Source of the DNA: a virus
Length of the DNA: 59,658 nucleotides
IMG/VR virus record: IMGVR_UViG_3300047994_000202
Coordinates: 1-59,658 of that record
Reading direction: 5' to 3' (one strand)
Within the stretch, counting starts at the first letter, position 1, and every line of letters begins with the position of its first letter. Position numbers and translations under genes: made by a program. This document shows positions 1 to 8,620 of this stretch, in pieces. Under the pieces are notes generated by a model, which saw nothing but the letters and a program-made list of their open reading frames with translations, did no database searches and had not been told where the DNA came from.

Positions 1-59
1 GCGTTCAATGTCAATTATTATGAAAAACTAACTCTATATGCATCATGGCTGAATAAACT
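1..59. repeat. Terminal direct repeat, copy 1
   Basis: These 59 bases are identical to 59600-59658. A third, nearly identical copy (one base different) lies at about 382-440 inside the tandem gene. The repeat is coding (C-terminus of the Ala-rich family), so it could be a true circular join, a terminal redundancy, or an assembly join across a repeated gene. Confidence 0.9.
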
Positions 60-84
60 GATTGATGAATATGATCTTTACTAA
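1..84 (+). CDS. Ala-rich repeat protein, C-terminal end (partial)
   Basis: Only the last 27 residues are inside the window; the frame is open from base 1 and ends in TAA at 82-84. The residues match the C-terminus of the next gene except the final two. If the window is joined end to start (the first and last 59 bases are identical) this completes the gene that begins at 59228. The last codons overlap the start of the next copy, so a recombination junction between tandem copies lies around 73-84. Confidence 0.6.
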   Translation, partial: AFNVNYYEKLTLYASWLNKLIDEYDLY

Positions 85-466
85 ACTCATTCATGGAACT
101 TTTACTGCCGAAGACATCGATAATCGTTCCGAACGAATAAATCAATTACCAGTTGATATAAAAGTCAAATGGGCTTGGATGTGTGCCGATGACGTAGTTC
201 ATTTGGCGAGTGGGCACAAAAAGGCGGAATATTGCATTGCGCTTGCAAATAAGTATCGTGACGGAACTGCAAATAATGATCAGGAGTTAAAAGCTGCCGA
301 TGCCGCCGCCGCCTATGCCGCCAATGCCGCCTATGCCGCCGCCAATGCCGCCAATGCCGCCAATGCCGCCGGCCATGCCTCTGCGTTCAAAGTCAATTAT
401 TATGAAAAACTAACTCTATATGCATCATGGCTGAATAAACTGATTGATGAATATGATTCAGAGTAA
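65..466 (+). CDS. Ala/Asn/Tyr-repeat protein, phage family
   Basis: About 133 aa. The N-terminal ~70 residues are ordinary and charged; then comes a low-complexity block of A-A-N and A-A-Y units built from nine-base coding repeats (about 293-378); then a conserved 27-residue tail. ATG 65 is chosen; a TTG at 62 and ATG at 71 are alternatives. The copy at 59228 has an almost identical head and tail but a different number and order of repeat units. Proteins with a similar layout (helical head, A-A-x repeats) are common in phages and bacteria, often labelled putative immunity proteins, without a proven role. Function unknown. Confidence 0.75.
   Translation: MNMIFTKLIHGTFTAEDIDNRSERINQLPVDIKVKWAWMCADDVVHLASGHKKAEYCIALANKYRDGTANNDQELKAADAAAAYAANAAYAAANAANAANAAGHASAFKVNYYEKLTLYASWLNKLIDEYDSE
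293..378. repeat. Nine-base coding repeats (GCCGCCAAT / GCCGCCTAT)
   Basis: An imperfect tandem array of nine-base units encoding A-A-N and A-A-Y, with some interrupted units. Units differ from those at the other end of the window, consistent with slippage or recombination while keeping the reading frame. Confidence 0.85.
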
Positions 467-470
467 TAAA

Positions 471-722
471 ATGGATTACAACGAATTTAATCGTAGATGC
501 TCTAAATTGGGTATCCGTCATTCAAATATGGAAGAAAAAATAAAGGAATTTTATTGTGTTAAAATTAACAATTTATTAAAAAATGAAGCATATACTTGGG
601 CGAACAAACATGCTGGAAATGAATGGATTTATTCAAGTCCTACGCACACAGACTGGACTGAGCTTTATTTTTTGAAGGAAGAAGACGCGCTAGTCTTTAA
701 ACTAACCTTCGACACTTTTTGA
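471..722 (+). CDS. Small phage protein, family A
   Basis: 83 aa from ATG 471; longer readings from 444 would run through the end of the upstream gene. It ends with the family A signature: an acidic pair followed by A-L-V-F-K-L (residues about 70-80). This motif recurs near the C-terminus of about 18 small proteins in the window. No function is recognised. Its 3' end overlaps the convergent endonuclease gene by about 20 bases. Confidence 0.7.
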   Translation: MDYNEFNRRCSKLGIRHSNMEEKIKEFYCVKINNLLKNEAYTWANKHAGNEWIYSSPTHTDWTELYFLKEEDALVFKLTFDTF

Positions 723-2273
723 ATTAGTCCAAACCCAAACAGAATTACCAGAATTCCAATATCGATCATATCCATTATTTTTCATATTTTCCCATTCAGT
801 TAGATTTGGATCAAATATAGGTAATAATTTTTCTAATTTATGTTTTTGATATTTTATTCTACTTTCGTATGTTTTATAATTATGAGTATATGAATAAGAA
901 GGATTATTATCTCTGATATGATTAAATCCTAATTTAGAATATAAATTACCTGTACCCCACCTTAAATCGCAAAAAGAAATAATATTATTGCAATTTAAGT
1001 ATTCTGTAGAATACTTAAATAATTTAGATGCGCCGCCTATAACATTTATTCCTTTAATATTACAAAATCTTATAAGTTCGTATTCGTGAGAAGTATATCT
1101 CGATTTACCGAAACTCATCGCAGCTATAATTTTTCCTTCGTATTCTAATCCCGCACAAAATAAATAATTTGCATTACCTTGAATATGATTTTCGTCAAAA
1201 AATATTTTAGTTTCTTTTTTACTTAACACTTTTATAAAAGTGTGTCTTCCATAGATTTTATTATTTTCCCCCAGTAATGATTGTAATCTAGATTTTACAA
1301 GTTCCTTTTTATTATTCCATTCTAAATCTAAAATATGAAATAATTTTATACCTTTAGATTTAGCAAGTAAATCTTTTTCTTTGTGGTAATTTATTTTTCC
1401 TGATGAATTTTGAGAATGCCAAAAAATTCCATCATATTCAATTCCTATATTTAATTCTGGTAATAAAATATCTATTTCTTTTCCTTCTAATACTTTTCTA
1501 TCATTACATAAAATTTCGCCATTATAGATTGATTTAATAAAATCAATCACTTGTAGTTGTCCTACACTTTGATGTATTTCAATTCCAAAATTTTTAAACT
1601 GAATACATAATTGAGAATGTCCTACGTCTAATAATTCTGCTATATCTTTTATACTTTTTGTGCCATCGTATAATTCTACTAATTTTTCTTTATTGGATCT
1701 TATTATATATGATTCATCGGAATAATGAAGTTGACTCTGTCTTTTTCTTTTATATTTGTTTTCATGTGTATCATTAATTTTTTTCTTTACCGAATTGATT
1801 TTACTTGGATTTGAAACTCCATAATTTTGTTGAAAATAATCTTTTATTGAATCTTGAACAATTTTACTTTTAAATGGATTATCTACTCCGTATTTTTGTT
1901 TCATTAATTTAGAATAATTTTCTTTAGAATCATTGGTTATTAGATTTGTTTTTACTCCAAATTTAGTTATACAGGTATTTTCTATTTTTTTCTTTACTGA
2001 TTCATCATTGTGGGCACATTTAGATGAACAAAAAGATCTATATGAATTATTTTTTATATTCCATTTAACTTTATTATCGCATTTTTCCGATTTACATTTT
2101 ACTTGATCTTTAATTTCATTTAACAAATGCCAAAGTCTCTGTTTAATAACAGCATCCTTTAAAAAATTTGTTTCATCTATAACAAAGTTCACATAATCCT
2201 TATTAATCATAAATTTTCTTAGATAAGAATATTCTGTATTTGCTAATTGTAGTTCTTGTATGGTCGGTCTCAT
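702..2273 (-). CDS. Homing endonuclease, Vsr-like PD-(D/E)xK type with KYG-V repeats
   Basis: 523 aa, minus strand. N-terminal part has a CxxxxC...CxxKC zinc-binding pattern (about residues 60-90), then repeated K-Y-G-V-x-N-P units (about 105-165) like those of Hef-type phage homing endonucleases, then a putative helix-turn-helix, then a nuclease core with I-D-I-L-L-P and I-E-Y-D-G-I-F-W-H (about 265-290), the EDxHD/Vsr-like arrangement. A C-terminal ~200-residue domain may bind DNA. Markedly AT-rich and opposite to all neighbours, as expected for an invading selfish gene. Likely inserts beside the moxR-like gene. Confidence 0.8.
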   Translation of the reverse strand: MRPTIQELQLANTEYSYLRKFMINKDYVNFVIDETNFLKDAVIKQRLWHLLNEIKDQVKCKSEKCDNKVKWNIKNNSYRSFCSSKCAHNDESVKKKIENTCITKFGVKTNLITNDSKENYSKLMKQKYGVDNPFKSKIVQDSIKDYFQQNYGVSNPSKINSVKKKINDTHENKYKRKRQSQLHYSDESYIIRSNKEKLVELYDGTKSIKDIAELLDVGHSQLCIQFKNFGIEIHQSVGQLQVIDFIKSIYNGEILCNDRKVLEGKEIDILLPELNIGIEYDGIFWHSQNSSGKINYHKEKDLLAKSKGIKLFHILDLEWNNKKELVKSRLQSLLGENNKIYGRHTFIKVLSKKETKIFFDENHIQGNANYLFCAGLEYEGKIIAAMSFGKSRYTSHEYELIRFCNIKGINVIGGASKLFKYSTEYLNCNNIISFCDLRWGTGNLYSKLGFNHIRDNNPSYSYTHNYKTYESRIKYQKHKLEKLLPIFDPNLTEWENMKNNGYDRYWNSGNSVWVWTNSKSVEG

Positions 2274-2324
2274 CTATTATTTATCTCTTTGTCCTATACA
2301 CGGCGGTAAAGCAGATCATGCCAG

Positions 2325-2353
2325 TTGACACAATCGCATAAGTAAAACATAAT
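2325..2353 (+). promoter_or_regulatory. Sigma70-type promoter for moxR-like gene
   Basis: TTGACA, 17-base spacer, CATAAT, about 38 bases ahead of the start codon at 2391. Confidence 0.8.
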
Positions 2354-2390
2354 ACATACATCAACTTTTAACCCAACTGGAGAACAACTA

Positions 2391-3482
2391 ATGGCTATTG
2401 ATACTCACCGCATTGAACGTCCCCGCGATGTTCGTACACTTCTTACCCGTTGCATGGCCGTTGGTCGTCCGGCCATGATATGGGGGCCGCCCGGTATTGG
2501 TAAGTCCGAATTGATTGCTGAAATCGGTCAAGAAACTGGTCGTCCCGTGATTGACATGCGACTGTTGCTTCTTGAACCCACAGACATCAAGGGCATCCCA
2601 TATTACGATATCGAAACCAAGACCATGAAGTGGGCTCAGCCTGCTGACCTGCCTACCGAAAGTCAGTTTGCAAACGCAATCCTGTTCCTGGACGAAATCA
2701 ATGCTGCCCCTCCGAGTGTTCAAGCTGCTGCTTACCAGCTGATTCTGAATCGTCGAGTCGGTGAATATCATCTGCCGAAGGGTGTGTCGATGGTTTGCGC
2801 GGGCAACCGTGATAGCGACAAGGGTGTTACATATCGTATGCCGTCTCCGCTGGCTAACCGCCTGGTCCACATCGAGATGGGCGCAAACTTCGAAGACTGG
2901 CAGAAGTGGGCTATTCAAGCCCGTACGCACGCCGACGTTGTTGGTTTCTTGTCGCATCACAAGCAGAAGTTGTTCAACTTCGATCCGAAATCTTCAGACA
3001 AGGCGTTTGCTACTCCGCGTTCGTGGGTTTTCGTTTCCCAGCTGATTTCTGATTCGATGCCTGAGTCGATGAACACGGCACTGGTTGCTGGTACTGTCGG
3101 CGAAGGGTTGGCATCTGAATTTGCTGCACACCGTAAGGTTGCTGCTCGTATGCCGAAGTCGGAAGACGTGCTGATGGGCAAGGAAAAAAACCTGAACGTC
3201 AAAGATCTGAGCGCCATGTATTCTTTGACCATCTCCATGTGCTATACGCTACAGGAATGGGTGGCAAAGGCCAAGGCTAAGGAAGACGGATTTGGTATGG
3301 ACGACTGGCACCAGTGCGTTGACCACTTCTTTACGTTCATGATGGATAACTTCCAAACGGAAATGATCGTCCTGGGCGCGAAAACGGCGCTCCGTGATTA
3401 TCAGCTTCCGATCAACCATCGTCAACTGAAGACGTTCAAGAACTTCCACGAGCGTTATGGGAAATATATTTTGGAAGACTAA
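2391..3482 (+). CDS. MoxR-family AAA+ ATPase
   Basis: 363 aa. Walker A G-P-P-G-I-G-K-S at residues 32-39 and Walker B I-L-F-L-D-E-I-N at about 97-105, followed by the MoxR-like N-R pattern near residue 140. MoxR ATPases are chaperone-like and usually work with VWA-domain proteins; here the probable partner is the VWA protein at 5886. Preceded by a strong promoter and followed by a bidirectional terminator. The two genes of the pair are separated by a homing endonuclease and small genes, which suggests later invasion of an older module. Confidence 0.9.
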   Translation: MAIDTHRIERPRDVRTLLTRCMAVGRPAMIWGPPGIGKSELIAEIGQETGRPVIDMRLLLLEPTDIKGIPYYDIETKTMKWAQPADLPTESQFANAILFLDEINAAPPSVQAAAYQLILNRRVGEYHLPKGVSMVCAGNRDSDKGVTYRMPSPLANRLVHIEMGANFEDWQKWAIQARTHADVVGFLSHHKQKLFNFDPKSSDKAFATPRSWVFVSQLISDSMPESMNTALVAGTVGEGLASEFAAHRKVAARMPKSEDVLMGKEKNLNVKDLSAMYSLTISMCYTLQEWVAKAKAKEDGFGMDDWHQCVDHFFTFMMDNFQTEMIVLGAKTALRDYQLPINHRQLKTFKNFHERYGKYILED

Positions 3483-3521
3483 AATTTCCTACTAAGCGAA
3501 TAAATTTCGCAACGGAAAAGT

Positions 3522-3546
3522 AATAAGCCCGCAATGCGGGCTTATT
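3522..3546. terminator. Bidirectional terminator between moxR-like gene and endonuclease
   Basis: Perfect 11-bp inverted repeat AATAAGCCCGC/GCGGGCTTATT with a 3-base loop; serves the + gene ending at 3482 and the - gene ending at 3547. Confidence 0.9.
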
Positions 3547-4503
3547 CTATTTCTTTCCCATAATCATAAACTCGTGTTTATATCCAGCGGAAATGCTTGC
3601 ATTATGCTTCTGCATATTTGTTTCATACCAACCTCTGAATCCGTTATAGGTATATTGACTCTTTACTTCAATTAATAGGTTATTTTTCGGAATATAAATA
3701 TCTGGAAAATATACGTGATTTTTACCTTCTGTATCTGTGTACGGAATTATAGGAATACATTCCGTTTCAGTAATAATTTCAGATTCTGTATAAGTTTTCA
3801 ATAATTCGGTCACTGCCTTGCATTCGTATCCTTGTAATCTTACTATCTTTCCAGATGGGAATATAAATTCTTTTGTCCTGAATTGAGATTTCATTTTCCT
3901 TGCATGCACCTCGGCATTCTGTGATGCATTTTCGACACCGAATCTCTCAATCATGGTCTCAGTTCGTTTGACTTGTACATCAATATTCGATGAAGGATTT
4001 TCACATCCATATCTTTCTATATTTGTGATAGATGCCTTCGCCAACCTCTCAACTGCATTATCTCTATTCTTCTGTGCAACCGAGGCAGTTACCTCCGGAA
4101 TTTTTAGCTGGTGATCTACACCATACTTTTCGATAAACACTGCTTTCTTTTTAGCCTTTACTGATTGCAGTGAGTTTGTAGATTCGACACCGTGATTTTT
4201 GAGGTTGGTCTCTTTAGTTTTGGCGCTGCGAATATCAGCAGTAGCAGCGGTTGTAATCCGCAACTTATCCTTTACAGATTCTGCCTGTGCTACATTGGCG
4301 ACGCCATAGCGAGCAGTGACGGTTGCTTTGCGTTTTTCCGCTACAGCATCCATATCTTTGTTTGCATATGCTGCCTGCATTTTTGCAAGTTGGGAAACTT
4401 GCTTACATTCAATACAACAATATCGTTTATAGTTTCCGTATTTGTCTTTTTCTGCGACATTGGTGCAAATAGGATTTTGGCAGGTGTGTATTATTTTGGT
4501 CAT
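3547..4503 (-). CDS. Homing endonuclease, PD-(D/E)xK type with KYG-V repeats
   Basis: 318 aa on the minus strand. N-terminal Cys cluster (CxNPxC ... CCxxC), then about five repeats resembling R/K-Y-G-V-x-N spaced 25-30 residues (about 65-200), a Hef-like DNA-binding array. C-terminal nuclease core F-P-D-I-Y-I ... L-I-E-V-K-S (about 265-285) gives the D-x(n)-E-x-K triad. Same N-terminal architecture as the gene at 702-2273 but a different nuclease core; both sit beside moxR with opposite orientation to it. Confidence 0.8.
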   Translation of the reverse strand: MTKIIHTCQNPICTNVAEKDKYGNYKRYCCIECKQVSQLAKMQAAYANKDMDAVAEKRKATVTARYGVANVAQAESVKDKLRITTAATADIRSAKTKETNLKNHGVESTNSLQSVKAKKKAVFIEKYGVDHQLKIPEVTASVAQKNRDNAVERLAKASITNIERYGCENPSSNIDVQVKRTETMIERFGVENASQNAEVHARKMKSQFRTKEFIFPSGKIVRLQGYECKAVTELLKTYTESEIITETECIPIIPYTDTEGKNHVYFPDIYIPKNNLLIEVKSQYTYNGFRGWYETNMQKHNASISAGYKHEFMIMGKK

Positions 4504-4568
4504 CGTTTTTACCGTGATTTGTTATTCTATATATTTAGCATATTTTTTGTAGTTTGTCAATAAACCGA

Positions 4569-4598
4569 TTGACTTTATCTGTGTTACAATATTACAAT
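4569..4598 (+). promoter_or_regulatory. Sigma70-type promoter
   Basis: TTGACT and TACAAT with an 18-base spacer, just ahead of the gene at 4604; the transcript would have almost no leader. Confidence 0.5.
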
Positions 4599-4603
4599 AT
4601 CTT

Positions 4604-4897
4604 ATGAACAAATACCAAATAAGATTTCATGCCACAGATGATCATTTTGATTCCCAGACAAGCAATAGCGTGCTATTATCGCGTGCTGGTATTTCATATC
4701 AAGACAGAACATGTATATGTGCCAGTAGTTCAAGCAAAGGTCGATATCACGAATGGCGGATAAAATGTACCGAGGAACAGCTTTCCGTACTTGTGCTATC
4801 GGGTGCAATAATAATCCGAAACCTGACTGAACAATACAAGACCGAGGGCTTGGCCAAACTAACGGATGACGAAAAAGAAGCACTAGGGCTTGCATAA
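4604..4897 (+). CDS. Small phage protein, family A (divergent)
   Basis: 97 aa, starts N-K-Y-Q-I-R-F-H like other family A members that open with a beta strand; the C-terminal part has T-E-E-Q-L-S-V-L-V-L at the position of the family motif. No known domain recognised. Confidence 0.65.
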   Translation: MNKYQIRFHATDDHFDSQTSNSVLLSRAGISYQDRTCICASSSSKGRYHEWRIKCTEEQLSVLVLSGAIIIRNLTEQYKTEGLAKLTDDEKEALGLA

Positions 4898-4923
4898 TTT
4901 TTACATTGTGTTATAATAGAGAC

Positions 4924-5067
4924 ATGTCAAGATATACACTAAAAACATACTGCGGTGGAAAAGAACTTGAAAAGTTTGAACATCGTTCCCCTCCTAAACT
5001 ACATAGTATTCTATCTCACCCAAGAATGGATAGAGCAGGCCAAACTGATCCTTGGGCGAACCGTTAA
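4924..5067 (+). CDS. Hypothetical small protein
   Basis: 47 aa, basic. A TATAAT box lies immediately upstream. No recognised domain. Kept because it fills a gene-sized space in the same direction as its neighbours; coding is not certain. Confidence 0.4.
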   Translation: MSRYTLKTYCGGKELEKFEHRSPPKLHSILSHPRMDRAGQTDPWANR

Positions 5068-5160
5068 ATCATGCCGATAGGTTTGAAATATACGACTCCC
5101 TCCGAGAAAAATATTTGACGGTAGAATAAATGATGCCTTAACTTTTGTAAAGGGGTTGAA

Positions 5161-5331
5161 ATGATAGTACAAGAATACAAATTACTTTCACATAATTATT
5201 GCTCCGCTTTATCGGAGATAGTTAATAAACATTTACAAATTGGATGGAAACTCTATGGTAGTCCCTGTGTTACATCCGAACGAGAATATTCACAGGCAGT
5301 CGTAAGAGATGTTGAGCAACCCGATGCTTAG
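5161..5331 (+). CDS. DUF1737-like small protein
   Basis: 56 aa starting at ATG 5161 after an AGGGG ribosome-binding site. Pattern V-Q-E-Y-K-L ... L-x-x-I-V-N-K-x-L-x-x-G-W-K-L-Y-G-S-P ... Y-S-Q-A-V-V matches the compact DUF1737 fold seen in many phages and bacteria. Role unknown. Confidence 0.7.
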   Translation: MIVQEYKLLSHNYCSALSEIVNKHLQIGWKLYGSPCVTSEREYSQAVVRDVEQPDA

Positions 5332-5367
5332 GGTTATTACAGCGATTGATTTGAGAACCACTTGCAT

Positions 5368-5380
5368 GGGCTTTAAGCCC
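5368..5380. terminator. Short hairpin downstream of DUF1737 gene
   Basis: GGGCTT/AAGCCC stem followed by a T-rich stretch; it lies between two genes and supports a start at 5402 for the next one. Confidence 0.5.
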
Positions 5381-5401
5381 TTGTCTTTTATTAGGAAATA
5401 T

Positions 5402-5608
5402 ATGAAACTAAATAATGTAACAGCGAAGATAAGTGAAACTGATCTTGAGGCGATGATTAAGAAAACAGTATTAGATCAATCAGGATTAAAAGTGAGATCT
5501 GTTACTTTTAATATCGGACAAAGAACAACCGGTTATGGTATGAATGAAACAACCACTTATTATTTTGAGGGTGCAACAATTCTTTTTGAAAATAATAAAA
5601 AAGATTAG
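5402..5608 (+). CDS. Hypothetical phage protein
   Basis: 68 aa from ATG 5402 (TTAGGAAAT upstream); an open frame continues back to 5309 but would read through the hairpin. The middle has V-x-F-N-I-G-x-x-T-T-G-Y-G-M-N-E, a pattern I associate with small phage proteins of unknown role. Confidence 0.65.
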   Translation: MKLNNVTAKISETDLEAMIKKTVLDQSGLKVRSVTFNIGQRTTGYGMNETTTYYFEGATILFENNKKD

Positions 5609-5617
5609 ACATAAAAA

Positions 5618-5824
5618 ATGAATAAGACGTTATTTGATACAGTTAACGAAGAAATGCCCAATCGGGAACAGAACACGGTCGACGTGCTTTGTCACGGTCT
5701 ATGCCGCTGCGGGAGACCGGGTACTAAAAATCATGCCTGTCCTTATTCAGAAGAACTATACAACTCTACTACTCTTTGCAACTGCTGTCATTATTGTAAA
5801 AAAGAATGCATGGCTGAGCTATAA
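5618..5824 (+). CDS. Cys-rich small protein
   Basis: 68 aa with ten cysteines and two histidines arranged as C-H-G-L-C-R-C, then C-x-C-C-H-Y-C-x-x-x-C; likely binds one or two zinc ions. No family recognised. Follows the previous gene by nine bases. Confidence 0.6.
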   Translation: MNKTLFDTVNEEMPNREQNTVDVLCHGLCRCGRPGTKNHACPYSEELYNSTTLCNCCHYCKKECMAEL

Positions 5825-5831
5825 CACCCTG

Positions 5832-5860
5832 TTGACTTAATTCAATATACGCGCTACACT
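5832..5860 (+). promoter_or_regulatory. Sigma70-type promoter for VWA gene
   Basis: TTGACT, 17-base spacer, TACACT, ending 26 bases before the start at 5886. Confidence 0.6.
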
Positions 5861-5885
5861 ATAAGCAATAAATAAGGACTCAAAC

Positions 5886-7088
5886 ATGGCCACTCCCGAC
5901 AAGTTTACCAAAGAAGCAATTCTTGAACAACTCACCCGTGCTCGTATTTCACTTCTCCTACAGCAGCCTTTTTGGGGAACACTGGCTACTCGTCTTATCC
6001 TAAAGGATGCAACTGACGACGAATGGTGCCCCACTGCTGCAACTGATGGTCGTTACTTCTACTACAATCGTAACTTTATCGGTAAGCTGACCAAACCCGA
6101 AACTATTTTCTTGGTAGCTCACGAAGTCGAGCATTGTGTTTACGACCATATGTCACGTCGTGGAAGTCGACTCCCCAAAATGTGGAATGCTGCTGCGGAC
6201 TATGTTATCAATTGGGAACTTCACGAACACAATATCGGTAAGCTTCCCGATCCCAAGACCAGTGGTGTGCAGGCTTGCTTCGACTCGAAGTATAAGGGCA
6301 TGTTTGCTGAAGAAGTTTACGAACTGCTTCTGAAGGACCCGACCGCTAAGTTTCCAGAATTTGACATTCACTTGGAACCAGGTGACGGCAAGGGTACGCC
6401 CATGACTGACGAAGAGCGTCGAATTCTGCAAGACGAGATTCGTGCTGCCGTGATGCAGGCTGCTAAAGCTGCGGGCGCAGGCAATACGCCTGCAGGCGTG
6501 AAGCGTATGCTTAAGGACCTCACTGATCCCCAGATGGACTGGCGAGAGATTCTGAACATGAAACTTCAGTCAATGATTAAGTCTGACTTCACGTGGAGTC
6601 GTTGTTCGCGCAAGGCACAATCCAGCGGCATTTATCTGCCGGCTATGAAGGAAGACGTGCGTGTATCCGCAGCGGTTGCTATCGACTGTTCCGGTTCTAT
6701 GTCGGATGAGATGCTGAGGGATTTGCTTAGTGAAACTAAAGGCATCATGCAACAGTTTACCGACTTTGACTTGATGGTTTGGTGTTTTGATACTCGTGTC
6801 TACAACTTTGCTAAGTTTACTCCAGATACCATCGACGATATCGACCATTATGAAATTAAGGGCGGCGGCGGCACTGACTTTATGTGCAACTGGGAATACA
6901 TGAAGGAAGAAGGTATTGAGCCTGAACGTTTCATTATGATGACTGACGGTTATCCTTGTGGTAGTTGGGGCGACGAGCTCTACTGCGATACTTTGTTTCT
7001 GATTCACGGAGATCCGGGTCATAAGTTGGTTGCACCGTTTGGTATGACAGCGTGGTATGAACCTGACGGTTTTACTAAGAAGAAGTAA
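5886..7088 (+). CDS. VWA-like protein with metallopeptidase-like N-domain (DUF2201 type)
   Basis: 400 aa. N-terminal domain carries H-E-V-E-H (residues 79-83), a zincin-like motif of the predicted metallopeptidase domain found with VWA_2/DUF2201. The C-terminal half has a MIDAS-type D-C-S-G-S-M-S near residue 260 and T-D-G near 350, typical of von Willebrand A domains. Family members pair with MoxR ATPases, which fits the gene at 2391. Possible role: an ATPase-driven metal-dependent chaperone or remodelling complex in the infected cell (inference). Confidence 0.88.
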   Translation: MATPDKFTKEAILEQLTRARISLLLQQPFWGTLATRLILKDATDDEWCPTAATDGRYFYYNRNFIGKLTKPETIFLVAHEVEHCVYDHMSRRGSRLPKMWNAAADYVINWELHEHNIGKLPDPKTSGVQACFDSKYKGMFAEEVYELLLKDPTAKFPEFDIHLEPGDGKGTPMTDEERRILQDEIRAAVMQAAKAAGAGNTPAGVKRMLKDLTDPQMDWREILNMKLQSMIKSDFTWSRCSRKAQSSGIYLPAMKEDVRVSAAVAIDCSGSMSDEMLRDLLSETKGIMQQFTDFDLMVWCFDTRVYNFAKFTPDTIDDIDHYEIKGGGGTDFMCNWEYMKEEGIEPERFIMMTDGYPCGSWGDELYCDTLFLIHGDPGHKLVAPFGMTAWYEPDGFTKKK

Positions 7089-7173
7089 ATGAAACTAAAC
7101 AGCGGTATTAGTGGGCAAATGTCTAAAAGAGACTCTTTTAGACATAGCCCTACACTTACAGAGTCTGCGTTAC

Positions 7174-7191
7174 GATGGCTTTTTAGCCATC
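7174..7191 (+). terminator. Hairpin terminator after VWA gene
   Basis: GATGGCT-TTTT-AGCCATC perfect stem. A second inverted repeat, TCTAAAAGA/TCTTTTAGA, lies just upstream (about 7120-7142). The same TGGCTTTTTAGCCA hairpin recurs near 28770. Confidence 0.7.
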
Positions 7192-7204
7192 GTTCGGTAA
7201 AATA

Positions 7205-7486
7205 ATGTCGGGTTATCTTATTCCCTCCACAGATGCTTTTGTCGAGGATGTAGCTAAAGCAATTGCATTGGGTAGACTAAAAAAGGATGCCGCTTCCGAA
7301 TTAGAGTCCATGATCGGTATGAAAATGGATGATATCTCGGGTATTGAATCCACTTTTGAAAAAGTATTTGAACAGCTATGGTCATCGCCCGGAACAGTAG
7401 CGGAGACTCAGCGTCGTAACTACAGAGAAGATGCATTAGCTGCTATTCGAACCATAAACCTAAAGTTGATCACCTCAATTGAGTGA
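7205..7486 (+). CDS. Hypothetical protein
   Basis: 93 aa, predominantly helical by eye, acidic. No recognised domain. Its TGA overlaps the ATG cluster of the next gene, so the two are probably translated together. Confidence 0.7.
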   Translation: MSGYLIPSTDAFVEDVAKAIALGRLKKDAASELESMIGMKMDDISGIESTFEKVFEQLWSSPGTVAETQRRNYREDALAAIRTINLKLITSIE

Positions 7487-7488
7487 TG

Positions 7489-7779
7489 ATGGTAAATACA
7501 TCAAAGGCAACTTTGATGTATCAAACTTCATTATATTTTCATTTTAAAGCACCGAACAGCAATGCGGATAATGTATTGCTAATGTTCTTTGAAGATTGGG
7601 CAGATCAAATCTGCGATAGGGAAGTTAGTTATTCAGTTGTTGGTAGTGATGGTGGTGGAAAATTTTGGAGTAACGAAATTATCCGAGTTGACTTTGTAAA
7701 TAAAGAAGATGCCATCGCTATGAAACTCAAAGGTATTCCCGACGAATTTAAGAAATATCTAACCTTTACTACAGAATAA
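7489..7779 (+). CDS. Small phage protein, family A
   Basis: About 96 aa; ATG 7489 chosen over 7483 and 7486 because they overlap the upstream stop. Contains V-N-K-E-D-A-I-A-M-K-L near the C-terminus, the clearest form of the family A motif. Unknown function. Confidence 0.7.
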   Translation: MVNTSKATLMYQTSLYFHFKAPNSNADNVLLMFFEDWADQICDREVSYSVVGSDGGGKFWSNEIIRVDFVNKEDAIAMKLKGIPDEFKKYLTFTTE

Positions 7780-7837
7780 CTCCAGTTGACATTGTGTCAA
7801 TTGCTCTATAAACTGTAACTAACAACTCTTAAAAATC

Positions 7838-8464
7838 ATGGACTCACTTTTATTAAATGCAGATGGACAGCCATTGTCATATGTTCCTCTGTCGGTCGTA
7901 TCATGGCAAGTGGCTATGCGTCTTTTGTTTACTGAAAAAGTCAATGTATTAAAAGAGTATGATGACTGGGTAGTAAGATCACAGAAGGTAGAATGGAAAG
8001 TTCCCTCTGTCATTATGATGACAAGTCAGAAAAAGTGGAATAAGGGATTAAAGTATAGTCGTGGAAATGTATATCTGAGAGATGATTATACCTGTCAACT
8101 GCAAACTACATGGAAATGTAAAGAACTAGACGGAAAGGTAAAGCTGCAAGAGCTAACACTAGACCACGTGGTTCCACGATCACACGGTGGTAAGACAAGC
8201 TGGTTGAATGTTTGTACTTCGTGTAAGGCGTGCAACAGCGAAAAAGGTAATAATCATACTATTCTTCCAAAGAAAACACCTTACAAACCGACATACTTTG
8301 AAATCTTAAATAAGAGAAAAAAGATGCCGATTTATATTCGCGATCCAGAATGGGCATACTACCTTGATTGGCCGGAAGATTTGATAGTGGTTGTACCTCA
8401 TCAACGAGGTGCTACACCGAGTATTCCGGATGAATATTTTAGTCTAGGTGATAAAGACCTATAG
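7838..8464 (+). CDS. HNH endonuclease (McrA-like fold)
   Basis: 208 aa. HNH/zinc motif: L-D-H-V-V-P (residues 108-113), W-L-N-V-C (122-126) and C-x-x-C-N-x-x-K-G-N (about 129-138). Complete length, own promoter-like TTGACA at 7786 and strong terminator downstream. Could be a free-standing homing or host/phage DNA-cleaving nuclease; the HNH family alone does not say which. Confidence 0.9.
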   Translation: MDSLLLNADGQPLSYVPLSVVSWQVAMRLLFTEKVNVLKEYDDWVVRSQKVEWKVPSVIMMTSQKKWNKGLKYSRGNVYLRDDYTCQLQTTWKCKELDGKVKLQELTLDHVVPRSHGGKTSWLNVCTSCKACNSEKGNNHTILPKKTPYKPTYFEILNKRKKMPIYIRDPEWAYYLDWPEDLIVVVPHQRGATPSIPDEYFSLGDKDL

Positions 8465-8480
8465 GGATAAAACCCTACAC

Positions 8481-8502
8481 AAAGGGGCCTTCGGGCCCCT
8501 TT
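8481..8502 (+). terminator. Rho-independent terminator
   Basis: AAAGGGGCC/GGCCCCTTT stem with TTCG loop, followed by T-rich sequence. Confidence 0.92.
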
Positions 8503-8620
8503 CTTCTTTTTGAATAAAATCGTCCATAATATTTGACCAATATTATGGTATAAATCTACATTTTTGAATAAATAAAGTAGTAGATTATTACTAACCCATT
8601 TACAATAAACGGAGATAAAA

